From the NCBI GenBank assembly GCA_009801085.1, contig VNWV01000002.1, positions 4,712,001 through 4,776,000 on the forward strand: 64,000 nucleotides of DNA. The letters are read 5' to 3'. The stretch comes from Lasiodiplodia sp. COLG20. Its lineage: Eukaryota; Ascomycota; Dothideomycetes; Botryosphaeriales; Botryosphaeriaceae. Both the position numbers and the translations under genes were made by a program. The notes below the pieces were generated by a model that saw nothing but the letters and a program-made list of their open reading frames with translations, was not told the DNA's origin and did not search any database. Shown here piece by piece: positions 1 to 10,994 of this stretch (position 1 is the first letter of the stretch; each line of letters begins with the position of its first letter).

Positions 1-603
1 ATGCAGAGTCTGTAGATTTTATTGCAACATCCCAGGTACCGCCTCCAGACCCGTCCGGCTTGAAGGACCACAGGCCCATTGGATACGGGTCTCTACTCGC
101 AAACTTGGACAGTGATCCGGCAAATCCGGAATAAACCATGTTTTGATCTTCATCATACCATAAGCCGGTCCCTGTCAGGTCTGGTACATCGTCTGGCTTC
201 GCGGTCGACTTGTAGCTGAGAGTCTCGTTGGTCCAATCCTTCGACAGATCAATAGAGAGAATGGTGGAAGCTTTCGGCGGAACTTTTTGTCAATACAAGT
301 CCAACTTGACACATGTAACAAGCGCATACAATAGTAATATGAAGTGTTGCCGTCAACTCGTCGTGAGAAAGATCCACCGTCGACATATAGGTAATTTCCG
401 ACGAGCGCAGCTGTTCAAATTAGCCTTGTAACGGCAGAAAGATGAAGAAGGGTGCTTTGCTCACTCCCGTGGCCTGCACGCCTCCTGAATGTATCTGCCG
501 TAGTTGCACCATCTGCAGCACCGTCTGCAGATACCAGCTGGACAAGAAGTGGAATTATGCTGCAACATACAGGCGTAAACTTCATGGTGGATGGAAAACG
601 CAT
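1..603 (-). CDS. Kelch-type secreted/membrane protein, paralogue B (3' end beyond the window)
   Basis: Partial gene running off the left edge. Exons on the minus strand are 603-465, 410-330 and 270-<1. Exon 1 starts with MRFPSTMKF and encodes a hydrophobic signal peptide (CCSIIPLLVQLVSA). The second ATG at 585 has the better context (caccATGaa) and may be the true start. Exon 2 holds the kelch-like strand VGNYLYVDGG. Exon 3 reads LSIDLSKDWTNETLSY, then GLWYDEDQ and GLWSFKPDGSGGGTWD, closely matching the plus-strand gene starting at 1630. Both genes have an 81-nt exon 2 and phase-1 introns at equivalent places, so they are duplicates in head-to-head orientation. Beta-propeller folding is inferred from the family; ligand and function are unknown. 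The C-terminal transmembrane segment of the sister gene would lie outside the window. Confidence 0.85.
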
Positions 604-1629
604 CGTGAAAAGCAGAAATTAAAAAAAGAAAAAGAAATCACAGCGAAAGAGAGTTGTCCGCTGCAGAGCGACTGAGAGGAGAGAGCGACAGATTTGTGTT
701 GCTGGGGACGGCGATCCCATCAGGAAGTGGGGCGCATGCGGCACAGCACGACTTTAAGCGCTGCATGCCCGAAAGTCGTTGGATCACCACCCACTCGGTA
801 ACACATGAGACAATCGGGCGGCTAGGCGGTGGAGAGTGCTTTCCGTTGAAGCTTCAAGATTCGTTGTATTGTTATCTCAATGTTAGGCTCAGCCGCAACT
901 AAACATATCTTGCGGCGTAGCTTCCTTCCCTCTGAGCTCTAATCCACACGGCTTTAAATACGCACTCCTCGAAAATGCAGTCTCTCGCTGCCAAATTCTA
1001 GCTTTCAACTTTATTTCATCATGCTATTTCCCATCTCCTTGTACCTTGCCTTTCGTCGCTACTATACCTCTTCACTCGATCTTTCGTATTCGCATTCTGG
1101 CCGAGTGCGTCCCAAGCCTCAAACTTTCGCTTTGTCTTGTTGCGGTCAGTGCCATTGCCAACATTCGCAGGATTCTGCTCTTTTGGCAGACTCTGATGCT
1201 CTTAGGAAATGATCAGCATGTCAGTGAGGTGGGGGCGTAGTGTCACTGACACGGAAACCCGCTCCTCACCGCCGTGCATCCACCACCACAGTCTTGACGC
1301 CCCTCTACCATAATGCTTTGGCTCTATTGGTGAATAATACATTCAAATGTATAGTGTTGAAGGCTTGTCTCTTGAAAATGCTGGCACCGATCGCACAAAT
1401 TAAAATGCTTTTTTTATGTTCTAAAAATACCCCCTACAGCATCCTGGCGCCTAAATGATCGTCGTTGCTGTTGCTGTGCCGCAAAGGAATGGCAAAGGCC
1501 TTGGGTCTGCCATATCCCCTTAGGATTCCTCTAAAGCGTCTTCATTCCTTCTGATCCATGACTTGCTTGGTGTGACCTTTTTTCTGTGCCACTTTGTTGT
1601 CTAAGCGGAGTTTCCCGATCCGGTAATCA
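604..1629. other. Intergenic region between divergent kelch paralogues
   Basis: About 1 kb serving as promoter for both kelch genes. A TTTAAATA stretch near 953 is followed by CT-rich sequence and an ATG at 1021. That ATG opens a 63-codon frame with no recognisable protein character. No RNA gene or repeat was seen. Confidence 0.5.
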
Positions 1630-3616
1630 ATGAGCTTCCTACCACGATTATGGCACCTCCAATGCATTCTCATCGCATTTGTGCTGGTCTTTATTGATGT
1701 CAGTAACGCAAACACGCTTGTAGCCCGTCAGTCGGATGGTGCAACCGGCGCGTCAGCCTTTTTGAGAAGGGGATATCACGCATGTAAGCCAGCCGTCCAC
1801 TAATTCTCGAATCACACTCACACGCGTGGAAAAAGCTTTGGTAGTAGGGAACTACGTGTACATCGATGGCGGAGAATTCGCGACATATGACAATGGCAAG
1901 GTTAAGCATGAATTCTGTAAGTATATGAACGATGATGAATTCGAAAAGATCACTTACATGATTTTGGGGAAGCAAACACACTCCTCTCCATCGACCTCTC
2001 GAAGAACTGGACCAACTCGACCGTAACGCTGCACTCGACCAGCAAACCGACCTCAGTCCCCTCGCTCGTCCAAGGCGGCCTCTGGTACGACTCATCCGCC
2101 GACGTCATCTACACCGGCTTCGCAGGGCGCACCTCCTTCCTAAACAACTCCGAGCTCGACCCCTGGCCGCTGGGCATATGGACCTTCAAGCCCGACGGCC
2201 TGGGCAGCGGAACGTGGGGCACGGCGCTCTCCTCGACCGACTCGGCCTTCGACAGCATCAAGCGGCCGCACCTGGCGGCCGTCGCGCACGGCAACGGCGT
2301 CGGCTACGCGCTCGGCGGGTCCATCAAGACGGCGCAGGACGACATAGTGGGCAGCGATCTCGTCAACCTCGACGGCATGCTGCGCTTCGACATGGCGACG
2401 AAGAAGCTGACGAACGTGACGGTCCAGGGACCGCGCTTCCACAACGGACACTTACAGCACGCGCAGATGGTCTACGTGCCGAACTTCGGGCCCGAGGGCA
2501 TCTTTGTGGTGCTGGGCGGCGTGAAGACGAGTCCGCAGACGGACGTGTTTGACTGGGGGACGGTGACCGTGTTCGATCCGAAGGAAGGGAAGTGGTATGA
2601 CCAGGAGACGACGGGGAATACACCGCTGGGCAGAAAGGAGTTTTGCACCACGGGGCTGGCGTCGGACAACAAGACATATGAAATGTGTGTCGTTCCATCC
2701 TCCCGTCCCAGGATTTCCTAAAGGCTAACCGATGGCCCAGATTTGTCTATGCGGGTTGGGGCGGAGACCTGGGCACAGCCAGCATTCCGTATGATCAGAT
2801 CTACATTCTGACGCTGCCTGCCTTCCACTGGATCAAAGTTGACTACACGCCAACCCACACCCGACATGCTCTGACCTGCCACCCTGTTGGTGGAGGCCAA
2901 ATACTTACCATCGGAGGTGTTAACTCAGCCTCCGAAGACAACAGTGGAGCCATCTACCAATCAACCTTCGATGACAAAGACGAGTATACCCAAGGACTGG
3001 CCATCTTTGACCTGAGCACGTTGGAGTGGAAAGACGAATACAATGCGAATGCCAGCCCATATACGCAGAGCAGTTTGGTCCGGACGTTTTACTCGCAGAA
3101 GCAAGTCCCTCCCACCACAGAAGATCAGAGCATCTACTAACCAGCAACAGTTCCCGTAACCCCGTCTTTAACTCAACACAACTCAAGACAACCTTTGATA
3201 CGACAAACTTTACCAAAACTTCCACCATCGCCACGACAGGGAGCAGTTCTCCCAGCGCAGCCGCAACTACCGCTGCCCAGTCCTCCAACTCTCTGAGCAA
3301 GGCAGCCATTGCCGGTATTGCCGTGGGTGCAGTTGCCGGGGCTTTGGCACTTATTGGTGGCTTAGTATTCCTTGGGTGTGCAAGGAGCCGGCGAGAAAGG
3401 AGAAAGGCCCAGGAGGAGGATGAGCAGAATCGGCCGTTTCATGGTAGCGCCTCGGTGCCAGAAATGCATGGCTTGGGACTTTCTGAGCTTCCGCCCGATG
3501 AGTGGAGACATGAGATGCAAGGGGACCGGATGGTTTATGAGAAGCATGCGTCAACTGTTCCTGCAGAATTGCCTGCTGACGAAGCAGAGCGAAGGAGAAG
3601 TGGGAAGGTACGATGA
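1630..3616 (+). CDS. Kelch-repeat, single-pass membrane protein, paralogue A
   Basis: Exons 1630-1783, 1836-1916, 1973-2684, 2741-3100 and 3151-3616 join to a 590-residue protein. Residues 1-27 form a signal peptide, followed by FLRRGYHASLVVGNYVYIDGGE and kelch-like blades such as GLWYDSSADVIYTGFAG, GIWTFKPDGLG, VVLGGVKT, YAGWGGD and QILTIGGVN. A Ser/Thr-rich stem precedes one membrane span at about 488-512 (AAIAGIAVGAVAGALALIGG). A basic stop (SRRERRK) and a cytosolic tail end the protein. This layout fits a cell-surface galactose-oxidase-like beta-propeller, but nothing points to a catalytic copper site, and its role is unknown. The fourth intron (3101-3150) starts with GCAAGT rather than GT; only this splice joins the propeller to the membrane segment in frame. 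The diverging neighbour at 603 is a paralogue. Confidence 0.88.
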
Positions 3617-3982
3617 GAGACAGGGACTCTATTTGGTCATGATTTTTGAATTTTCCGCTTCTTGATACCTCTGGTGTATTTTGTATTTCAATATTTCGGT
3701 AAATAAGACTCGGTTTGGACTATGGTGTTTTTTTATCCCACATGTTTTTTACCCACGCACGCATATATCCTACACTGTAGCGCGGCCACCAAGATGCCTC
3801 AGTGTCGGTGGATATCGTGAATTGATAATCAAAAAGGCAAGATAGACTACGTGTCTCTCGGCCAGGGTAGTAAGGGGTCCGTAGATGTATACCTCTCTGC
3901 CAAAAGGAGTAGACCAAAACGATCATCCTCCACAAAATCTAGAGTAGCAAAAAGACTAGAACACAACGGGTGCAAAAGAAAT
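3617..3982. other. Intergenic, kelch 3' flank to tRNA
   Basis: About 370 bases holding the 3' untranslated region of the kelch gene and the downstream flank of the tRNA on the other strand. Nothing coding is apparent. Confidence 0.5.
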
Positions 3983-4089
3983 TGTCCCTACGCAGAATCG
4001 AACTGCGGACCTTCGGATCGCCACCTCTAAGAGGAAGTCATATTGTTGTAATATGAGACCGACGTCATAACCGACTAGACCACAGAGAC
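3983..4089 (-). tRNA. tRNA-Met (CAT) with a 33-nt intron
   Basis: The minus strand folds as a tRNA: acceptor stem GTCTCTG/TAGGGAC, D arm GTC...GAC with AGTCGG in the loop, T arm CGCAG-TTCGATT-CTGCG and a 5-nt variable loop. The anticodon loop reads CTCATA, giving CAT. The intron lies at plus positions 4019-4051, between tRNA positions 37 and 38 as is usual in eukaryotes. It can pair with the anticodon through TCATATT/AATATGA, the typical precursor hairpin. The D arm and A box fit an elongator rather than an initiator tRNA. One oddity is a T-T mismatch at the base pair closing the anticodon loop (31-39). Confidence 0.8.
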
Positions 4090-4152
4090 ATGATGACTAA
4101 TACAGTTGACCGCTTTTGTATAAGACTCAACTGAGATAACGTTTGCAATGGC

Positions 4153-5800
4153 TCACCTTGCCAATCTCTCCTCTGTGGTCTTGAATATCTCAGGAATGCC
4201 CGCTTCCGTCTCTTCAAATGGTACGTCTTCCAACACCATCTTTGCAACACCCTTGGCGCAAAGATATACCAATGCATTGCCGCCGCCATTGAATCCTGCA
4301 AGAATCCATTGGTTCTGCTTCCCAGGAACCTTCCCAACATGTGGAAATCCATCAGGAGTGACTCCCATGACTGCACTACCATGTCAGTAAACCGAAAGAC
4401 TGCAACATGCTCACCTTTGGGAAGGGCGAAACTCACTTCCGGTCCAGATCCTCTCCAGCTCAGATCCACTGTCATCCCATCCCGTGAAGTTCCTCTGCAT
4501 ATAGCCCTCGAAGTACTTAGCCTTGATGACAGGTTCAATCAAGGTTGAGTCATCCACGGTGTTGTACCACAATTCCCTCTGCTCCTCGTACAAATACTTG
4601 CCACCCCCAACCACAATGCCACCGTCCGGCCTGGGGTTCAAGTAGTCAACCGTCTCCAGCTTCTGCCGGCCATACTCAATATTGTAAGTATGATTGAGCC
4701 GCGGCTGCGCCGGCTCCCTCCCATCCAGCGTCGCCAGATGCGCACACGTCCCCTTAAACGGCGTAATCACGCCGCGATACTCGCGCAGCAACCCAGCCGT
4801 ATACGCATTCGTCGCAAACACGACCTTCCGCGCCCTCACCGCCCCCCTTTCCGTCCTCACCAGCCACGCGTCCCCCTCCTCCCCCTCCCCCTCCCCCTCC
4901 CCCTTCTCAACCGCCACAACCGCCGTCCCCGTCTGCACATTCAACCCCCCATTCCTCCCCATCGCCCTCTCCAACAGCCCGGCAACAAACCGATACGGCC
5001 ACAACGAGCACGCCGGACTGCTCACCGCCGCCTTCGCGCCCTTCACGCCCGTCAACGCCTCCACCTGCTCTCCCCGCACGAACTCCCTCCCCACCGTCCA
5101 CTCATCCCCACGCCCCACGCACCGCCGCCACTCTTCCTCCAACCACGCGGCGTCGCGCTCCTGCACGAACGCGTCCCAGCTGCGCCGCAGCTCGAACTCG
5201 CATTCCGCAGCCAGGCCCGGTTCGCGCGCCGTGACGACGTCGGCGAGGGCGTCGATCTGCGCGCGGACGAAGGCGTCGAGGGCGTTGGCGGCGGCGATGC
5301 CGGCGGCGGTGCCGGAAGAAGGTGAGGAGGAGGAAGAAGAAGAAGAGGAACGAGCGATTATCGAGAGGAGGGTGGCCGTCTTGGCTTTGACGTGGCCGCC
5401 GTTGCGGCCGGTGGCGCCGGAGCAGAGCTGGCGGGCTTCGAGGAGGAGGGTCGAGGGCGGGTTGGGGGTCGAGGTGGCGAGGTGGTATCTATAGGTTTTC
5501 GTTAGTGTGGGGTCTACTTGATTTGCGTGTTGTGTAGGAAGAATGTATAGAGACGTCTGAGATTGAAGGAAGGAGGAGCGCGTACGCAACGGAGACGCCG
5601 GCCAGGCCGGAGCCAATGATTGCGACGTCACATGAGGTGGGGAGGTCTGGGGTGCTGCGGTGAGAGTCGAGGCGGTGCGGCTTCTCGCGCCAGTAGGAAA
5701 GAGTGGAGTTAGGGACGGGCAGGGTCTCGTTTTGGTGCTCTGCGGCGGCAGAATTGTTCTCGGTATTCGTTGTGGATGTTGTCACACCCATGTTTTTCAT
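4153..5800 (-). CDS. FAD-dependent oxidoreductase (DAO family)
   Basis: Exons 5800-5586, 5488-4437 and 4370-4153 join to 494 residues. The first splice creates the Rossmann motif region: SCDVAIIGSGLAGVSVAYHL with GSGLAG at 63-68. It is followed by the acidic adenosine-ribose residue in LLLEARQLCSGATGRNGGH, typical of the D-amino-acid oxidase/glycine oxidase superfamily. Later blocks are KVVFATNAYTAGLL, GVITPFKGTCAHL and the C-terminal FAD site WTGIMGVTPDGFPHVGKVPG and AGFNGGG. Substrate is unknown; such fungal enzymes usually oxidise secondary or primary amines. A poly-Ser run (about 119-127) and a Gly/Glu repeat (from a CCCTCC microsatellite near 4880-4910) interrupt the domain. The stop is followed by GTGAGCC, so a further 3' intron towards the tRNA cannot be fully excluded. 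Confidence 0.9.
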
Positions 5801-7301
5801 CGGTGAGGAGAGGTTTTGTTAACGTGCCGAAGAGTGGGATATTAGCAGTGGAGAGCCCCTCGTAGATTCGAGGTGTGCTCGGCACCAAGTTTTTATTCAG
5901 AGAATGCTGCAATGATCACAGCGAGATTGAAGTGCGGAGTTGAAACAAGCATTTCTGCCTAGAACCGATATCAACTTGCAGGATGGCGTTGAGCTAGACC
6001 TGCGCCCAAAAAATTGCCGGTCGTTGATTCCCCGCCTATGCGCTGGTCTCCGAAAGAAAATGTGATATGCGGAGATAGGCGTTGGATTCGTCAGCGCTAA
6101 TGCAGGCTTAATTGCGGAGTTGGAAGGTGGCCATCATGCCGAACTCCGTACTTAGGTCCTCATCCTGATCAGACACGGAGCTTGGAAGACGAAGTAACAA
6201 CGCAAACATGGAAGCTGGTGTTGGTACAACGGTAGCTCAGTGGTTTGACTATGCCCTAGGTTCAGTGGTAAGTTCTGGGGGAACCGAGTGCTACCCCAAC
6301 CAACTGCTCGGAGTCAGGAGTCAGAGCCCAACCCCATGGTATCCTGATTCGTGGGACTCAATTGCAACAAATTTCAGGAGCGCTTGTGATGGGAAAGCTG
6401 GATGGTTGCAGGCTGTTGAGATTTGAGTGCATACCGATACGCCCTGAGACCGCGGTGACCATTTGATAAAACCAACCGCGGACCAAGGTTCCTTTACAAG
6501 CGTACTAGAATGTTAGAAAGAGAAGAAATGGCAGTGGCTCATGTTCGACTCACTTATAAATATCAGACGAATGTTGCTTAGCTCTTAGGTCGGATCAAGA
6601 ATGATGAAGTTGACACAAGAATACACAGGGAATTGGTCCATATCAAAATCAATTACTCGGTACTATCATGTGGTATGTCGTCCCCAAGCGAACCTGCAAC
6701 GTCTGCGGAGTATAGAATAACGCAGCAGGATTATAAAGGGTCGATGCAAGCATCCATCTTGGTCTTCTTTAAAATGTGGAAAGCCAATAAGGCAAAGTGA
6801 CAACCCACGGGTATATTTGAGACCGATAAAGAGAGAGGCAGGAATTGAAGTCTTACCAAATTGAAATCTGCATGTTTCAGACCCTTGAAGATCAACATCT
6901 ACAACATATAAGTCTGAATTCTTGCAGAATCGTAAGACTTGAATTCGGGTCTCGACTTGAGATATCTGGGAAGAGGCAAACGCAGCAACGTTGCGGCCCA
7001 ATTCCCCGCTCAAGTGCTACCACTTTTCTCATGATGCATCAAAGGCAGACCGGTAGCTTGGGGTGAGATGGTCGAAAGGGTAGCGGGGTGCAACCGGGAA
7101 CTCCCGTTTCTGCGTTGCCGTGCCGTGCAAACAAGTACGACGTCGTACGCTGCCATCGTCTCTCTTGACGTTGAAGAAGGCAGACGAAACGAGTATAAAG
7201 CGGACGTCGACCGGCGACGTTGGCTGTCAACAAAAGCCACCACGCAATTTTTGCCCTACCAAGCATTTCCCGAGCAGTTCTTTGCCCACTTGTCAGCCAC
7301 A
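5801..7301. other. Intergenic region with a CGGAG motif cluster
   Basis: About 1.5 kb between the divergent oxidoreductase and PAN-like genes. CGGAG or CTCCG occurs at 5935, 6048, 6070, 6115, 6144 and 6176. A short inverted repeat spans 6033-6081. A tRNA-A-box-like stretch (TAGCTCAGTGG) lies near 6234. A TATAAA at 7194 probably serves the downstream gene. No convincing gene was seen. Confidence 0.5.
6033..6081. promoter_or_regulatory. Interrupted inverted repeat with CGGAG ends, upstream of the oxidoreductase
   Basis: CGCCTAT plus CTCCG on the left (6033-6039, 6048-6052) is mirrored by CGGAG plus ATAGGCG on the right (6070-6081). It sits about 250 bp upstream of the minus-strand oxidoreductase start, within a run of further CGGAG words. 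CGG half-sites are typical targets of Zn2Cys6 regulators. The regulatory role is inference. Confidence 0.3.
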
Positions 7302-8018
7302 ATGTCTCCCACCTACCTCAAGCTCTTCCTAGCGATGCTAGGCGTCTTCAGCATTGCCACTAGTGCACTGCCAGCAGATCCAGAGGTCAGCCCAGGCCCT
7401 GTTCTGAGCAACCTGTTCAGATCCATTGACCGTGCCATGTAGATCATCCCCGGTTTGCTCCAGGATCCATCACCTTCTTCAGCCGTCTTTCTCCCTTTGC
7501 CCTCGTTCCCAACCTGCGCCGACGCGAACACTGAATTCACTTGCCCTGTCGGCACCGACACTCACTACGTATCGCACGACTGCCAAGACTTCGTCATCGA
7601 GTGCGGCACCGACCGCACCGGCGGCGACCTTCCCGACAGCCCGCAGTATCCCGGATCGTTCTTGGGCTGCGTCGACGCGTGCGCGAGTGACGAGGCGTGC
7701 GTGGCTCTCGTCTACACCGACGGGCCGTGCTATCTCAAAGGAGAGCTGGTGGACACAGTTGAGCTGCCGGGCGCTACGGGCGCGAGGAAGGCGACGGCGT
7801 TGACATCGACGACGGAGTTGGCATCGGCGACGGAGACGTCGTTCTCGGAAGTGCCGGTCGCGACTAGCTCGGAGCGGGCAGAGCCTGAACTTTGGACCAC
7901 TTCGCTGAGCGCACCCATCACGGTGACTACATCGGTCGTGCTGAGCGTCGCGACGAGCTCGGTGGCTGTGACGACGGTCACCACGACGCTTCTTGGAGTG
8001 TCGTCGCTGGCAGGCTGA
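7302..8018 (+). CDS. Small secreted Cys-rich protein with PAN/apple-like domain
   Basis: Exons 7302-7385 and 7464-8018 join to 212 residues. A signal peptide (YLKLFLAMLGVFSIATSALP) precedes a compact cysteine-rich region: PTCADANTEFTCP, HDCQDFVIECG, FLGCVDACASDEACVALVY and GPCYLKG. The last motif pair resembles PAN/apple modules. The C-terminal third is Ser/Thr/Val-rich and ends weakly hydrophobic, which could mean heavy O-glycosylation or a GPI signal. Without splicing, the frame meets TAG at 7440; the proposed 78-nt intron (GTCAGC donor, phase 0) removes it and keeps the frame. That donor is not ideal, so the exon 1 boundary is uncertain. A TATAAA lies 108 bp upstream of the start. Extracellular carbohydrate or protein binding is a family-level guess. 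Confidence 0.7.
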
Positions 8019-8807
8019 GGATTATGCGAGAGCAAGGGATGGGGTTGTGAGAGACAAATTGCTGAATGGAGTTGGGGAGTGATGAGAGCACGACGTTCGT
8101 TCCTCGAAATTTCTGTTGTTTTAGCGGGAGTGGGGCGCACCGCGCGCGGAGCGGCTGCGGGTAGTGCCGGGACCACGAGATTAAGTAGCTCGACCTCACA
8201 AGATACGCGCACGCTCTTTTGATTCCTCCTCAGCTCAGGTCGTGTACTGATGATACGTCCGCGTGCGCCACTGATTGTTGAACTCGATTGTTTGCACACG
8301 GCACGCGGAGGATTGAGGCAGAAGCCGTCGGCTATGCAGAGGTCGGGATAAGCGCTAGCCGACTAGCCGCAACTGGGCTGGCAGATGTTGGATTGAGCGC
8401 CCCAGACTCACTCCGCCGAATCAGCGCCTCCCTAGGTATCCAAACTCTCGCAGAAAGGCAAAATGGCCGCGCATTCGCTGTTGCCGACCTGTCCGCGATT
8501 CCGAGACAGGCAGGCCCGCTGGCCTGATGCGCATCAATACCCGCGTGTTACACCCCCCGGCTAGCTTTCCGTGGCGCCCGTTGGCTGTCTTGGGTGGCAC
8601 GACCAGGATCTAGATGAAGGAATGTGGGAATGCTGTCAAACCCTTGTCCTACCGCACGCCCAGCCATGGACCCTGGAGCCGAGGCTACTGGGGTCCGTTT
8701 GCCCTGCAACCCTATCTCTCCAAGCTGTCTTCATCGTCGCCGTTGCTCTCACTTCCGCTTGCGACCACTGCCGAGAGCGATGACGAAGAGCGGGTCTGCT
8801 AGCCGAC
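8019..8807. other. Intergenic region
   Basis: About 790 bases between the PAN-like gene and the MFS carrier, both on the plus strand. It holds 3' and 5' flanks only; no RNA gene or repeat was recognised. Confidence 0.5.
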
Positions 8808-10542
8808 ATGGATGACGTTTCGCCGCAACACCACGCTGGAGAGAAGATGGCTGCTCACGAGGTGCACAGCGACGCGCCGCTCCGCGACGGCTCGAGAGAT
8901 GAGGACGGCAGCCGACCGAGCGGCCAAGACGCACATGCTGAGCGGCACAGCGACAACCAACATGCGCATGGCCATCATCGCGTGTACCGACGACGCTGGT
9001 TCGGCCTGCTGCAACTGGTACTCCTGAATGTCATCATCAGCTGGGATGTAGGTTTCGCTGTCTTCTATCATTCAAGAAGATATTAACAATTCGGCTGCAG
9101 TGGCTGACGTTTGCTGCCGTTTCCTCCGACTCTGCCGAGTACTTCCATGTCACCGAGACCGCTATCAACTGGCTGAGCACGGCAGTTCTGTTCGCCTTTG
9201 TCGCCACCAGCCCGTAGGTTGTCTCGTTTTTGAATATCCGCCATGTCCACTCACATGCATTTAGCGTTGTCCTCACCACTCTTCACCGCGGACCGAAACC
9301 CGCTATCATCACCGCTAGCATCTTCGCTTTAATCGGGAACTGGGTTCGCTATGCTGGTACGCGGGCTGGCTCGCACGGCTACTTCGGAGTCGTCATGTTC
9401 GGCCAGATCCTGATCGGGATAGCGCAGCCGTTTGTGCTCGCCGCGCCCACTCGATACAGCGACCTCTGGTTCACCGAGCGCGGCCGCATCTCTGCAACGG
9501 CATTGGCATCGTTGGCCAATCCATTCGGCGGTGCTCTGGGCCAGCTCATTGACCCCTTCTGGGCGACCAAGCCGAGCGAGATACCGAATATGGTGCTATA
9601 CACTGCCATAATCGTACGTCTAACCCCAATTACTACCCAATTCTCAACCTAAGAACTTCAGAACTGACCTCAGAACCCCACAACCCCCAGGCCACCGTCG
9701 CCGCCATCCCCTCCTTCTTCATCCCAGCCCGGCCCCCGACACCGCCCTCCGCCTCAACCACGCCCAAAGCCACCGCCGTCCTCCCCTCCCTCCGCTTCCT
9801 CGCCCTCAACCCAACCTTCTGGCTGATCCTCCTCCCCTTCGGCGTCTACGTCGGCTTCTTCAACGCCTTCTCGTCCCTCCTCAACCAAATCCTCTACCCC
9901 TACGGCTTCACCTCGACCGACGCCGGCATCTGCGGCGCGCTGCTCATCTTCGTCGGCCTCGCCGCGGCGGCCATCCTCTCACCCCTATTAGACCGGCGCC
10001 ACCCGAAGCCCTACCTGCGCACCATCAAGCTCTTCTGCCCCGTCATCGGCGCCTGCTACCTGGCCTTCATCTGGGCGCCGCCGACGCGCTCGCTCGCCGC
10101 GCCCTACGTCGTCTCGTCCGTCCTCGGCGCCGCCTCCTTCGCCCTCGTCCCCGTCGCCCTCGAGTACCTCGTTGAGGCCACCTGGCCCGCCGCCAGCCCC
10201 GAGGCCGGCTCCGTCCTGTGCTGGACCGCGGGCCAGCTGTTCGGCGGCATTTTTATCGTCATCATGAACGCGCTCAAGGAGCCGGGGTGCAGTAGCACTA
10301 AGCAGTGCGAGGAGAGCGGCAAGCACAGCACCGGGTGGAAGCCGCCCGGCAGCATGTGGCGCGCGCTCATTTTCCAGGCCGTCGTGGCGCTGGCGGTGCT
10401 GCCGGCGCCGTTGTTGCTGGGCGTGAGGAGGCTCGGGTTGGGTGCGGGGCATAGGAAGGGGAGGATGGAGGCTGAGGATGCTGAGGAGAGGGGCGAGGTT
10501 GAAGAGAGCGGGGAAGTTGGTGGGGAAGGTGGAAGGTCGTAA
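8808..10542 (+). CDS. MFS transporter, FLVCR-type
   Basis: Exons 8808-9047, 9101-9213, 9265-9613 and 9691-10542 give 517 residues. A hydrophilic His/Asp-rich N-terminus of about 60 residues is followed by [20 protein letters not shown] and then about 12 membrane spans. The arrangement [31 protein letters not shown] and [12 protein letters not shown] resembles the FLVCR branch of the major facilitator superfamily. Animal members of that branch move haem or choline. The fungal substrate is unknown. A large charged loop ([18 protein letters not shown]) lies before the last span, and the C-terminal tail is Glu/Gly-rich. All three introns are 51-77 nt with standard borders. Confidence 0.88.
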
Positions 10543-10994
10543 GTTCGGCAATGTGGTTGGGAATAATGTAGTTCATTTGATGTGCGGGATTTTGTTCTTT
10601 ATGGAATATGTACTGGCGTTCGATGGGAATGTAGGAGGGTCGTGACGCAGGTTCCGTATGCTTGTGTATTTGACGGAACAAATGACTTTGACCCCGCAAT
10701 GTTCCGCATCAAAAGCGGCCATGGCCAGCACTGATTGCATTCACATGCACGTTTATACCAATGACTTGGAACTACAGCTCTTTTTTGATTGCTGTGGAGA
10801 GGAAAGAGACGAATCTAGGATCATAGTACATGTCGGGGTGCGGAGTGAGAAAAGCTGTACAGATGCCGAATGGCTCTCTGATCGTCTCTGGGCATATCTC
10901 GTGTGGAATTGTCGGATCGATCTACAGTATGGCAGCCATCCTACATGTAAACCATATACGGCGGCGGTCGGGGATCTTTCTCGCGCGGGTCGGT
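10543..10994. other. Convergent intergenic region
   Basis: About 450 bases between the 3' ends of the MFS gene and QCR6. It should contain both 3' untranslated regions; nothing else was seen. Confidence 0.5.

Noticed and set aside
1021..1240. Two overlapping small frames of 63-64 codons after a TATA-like element
   Set aside because: No homologous domain, no signal peptide of normal form and two frames equally open; more likely leader or promoter sequence.
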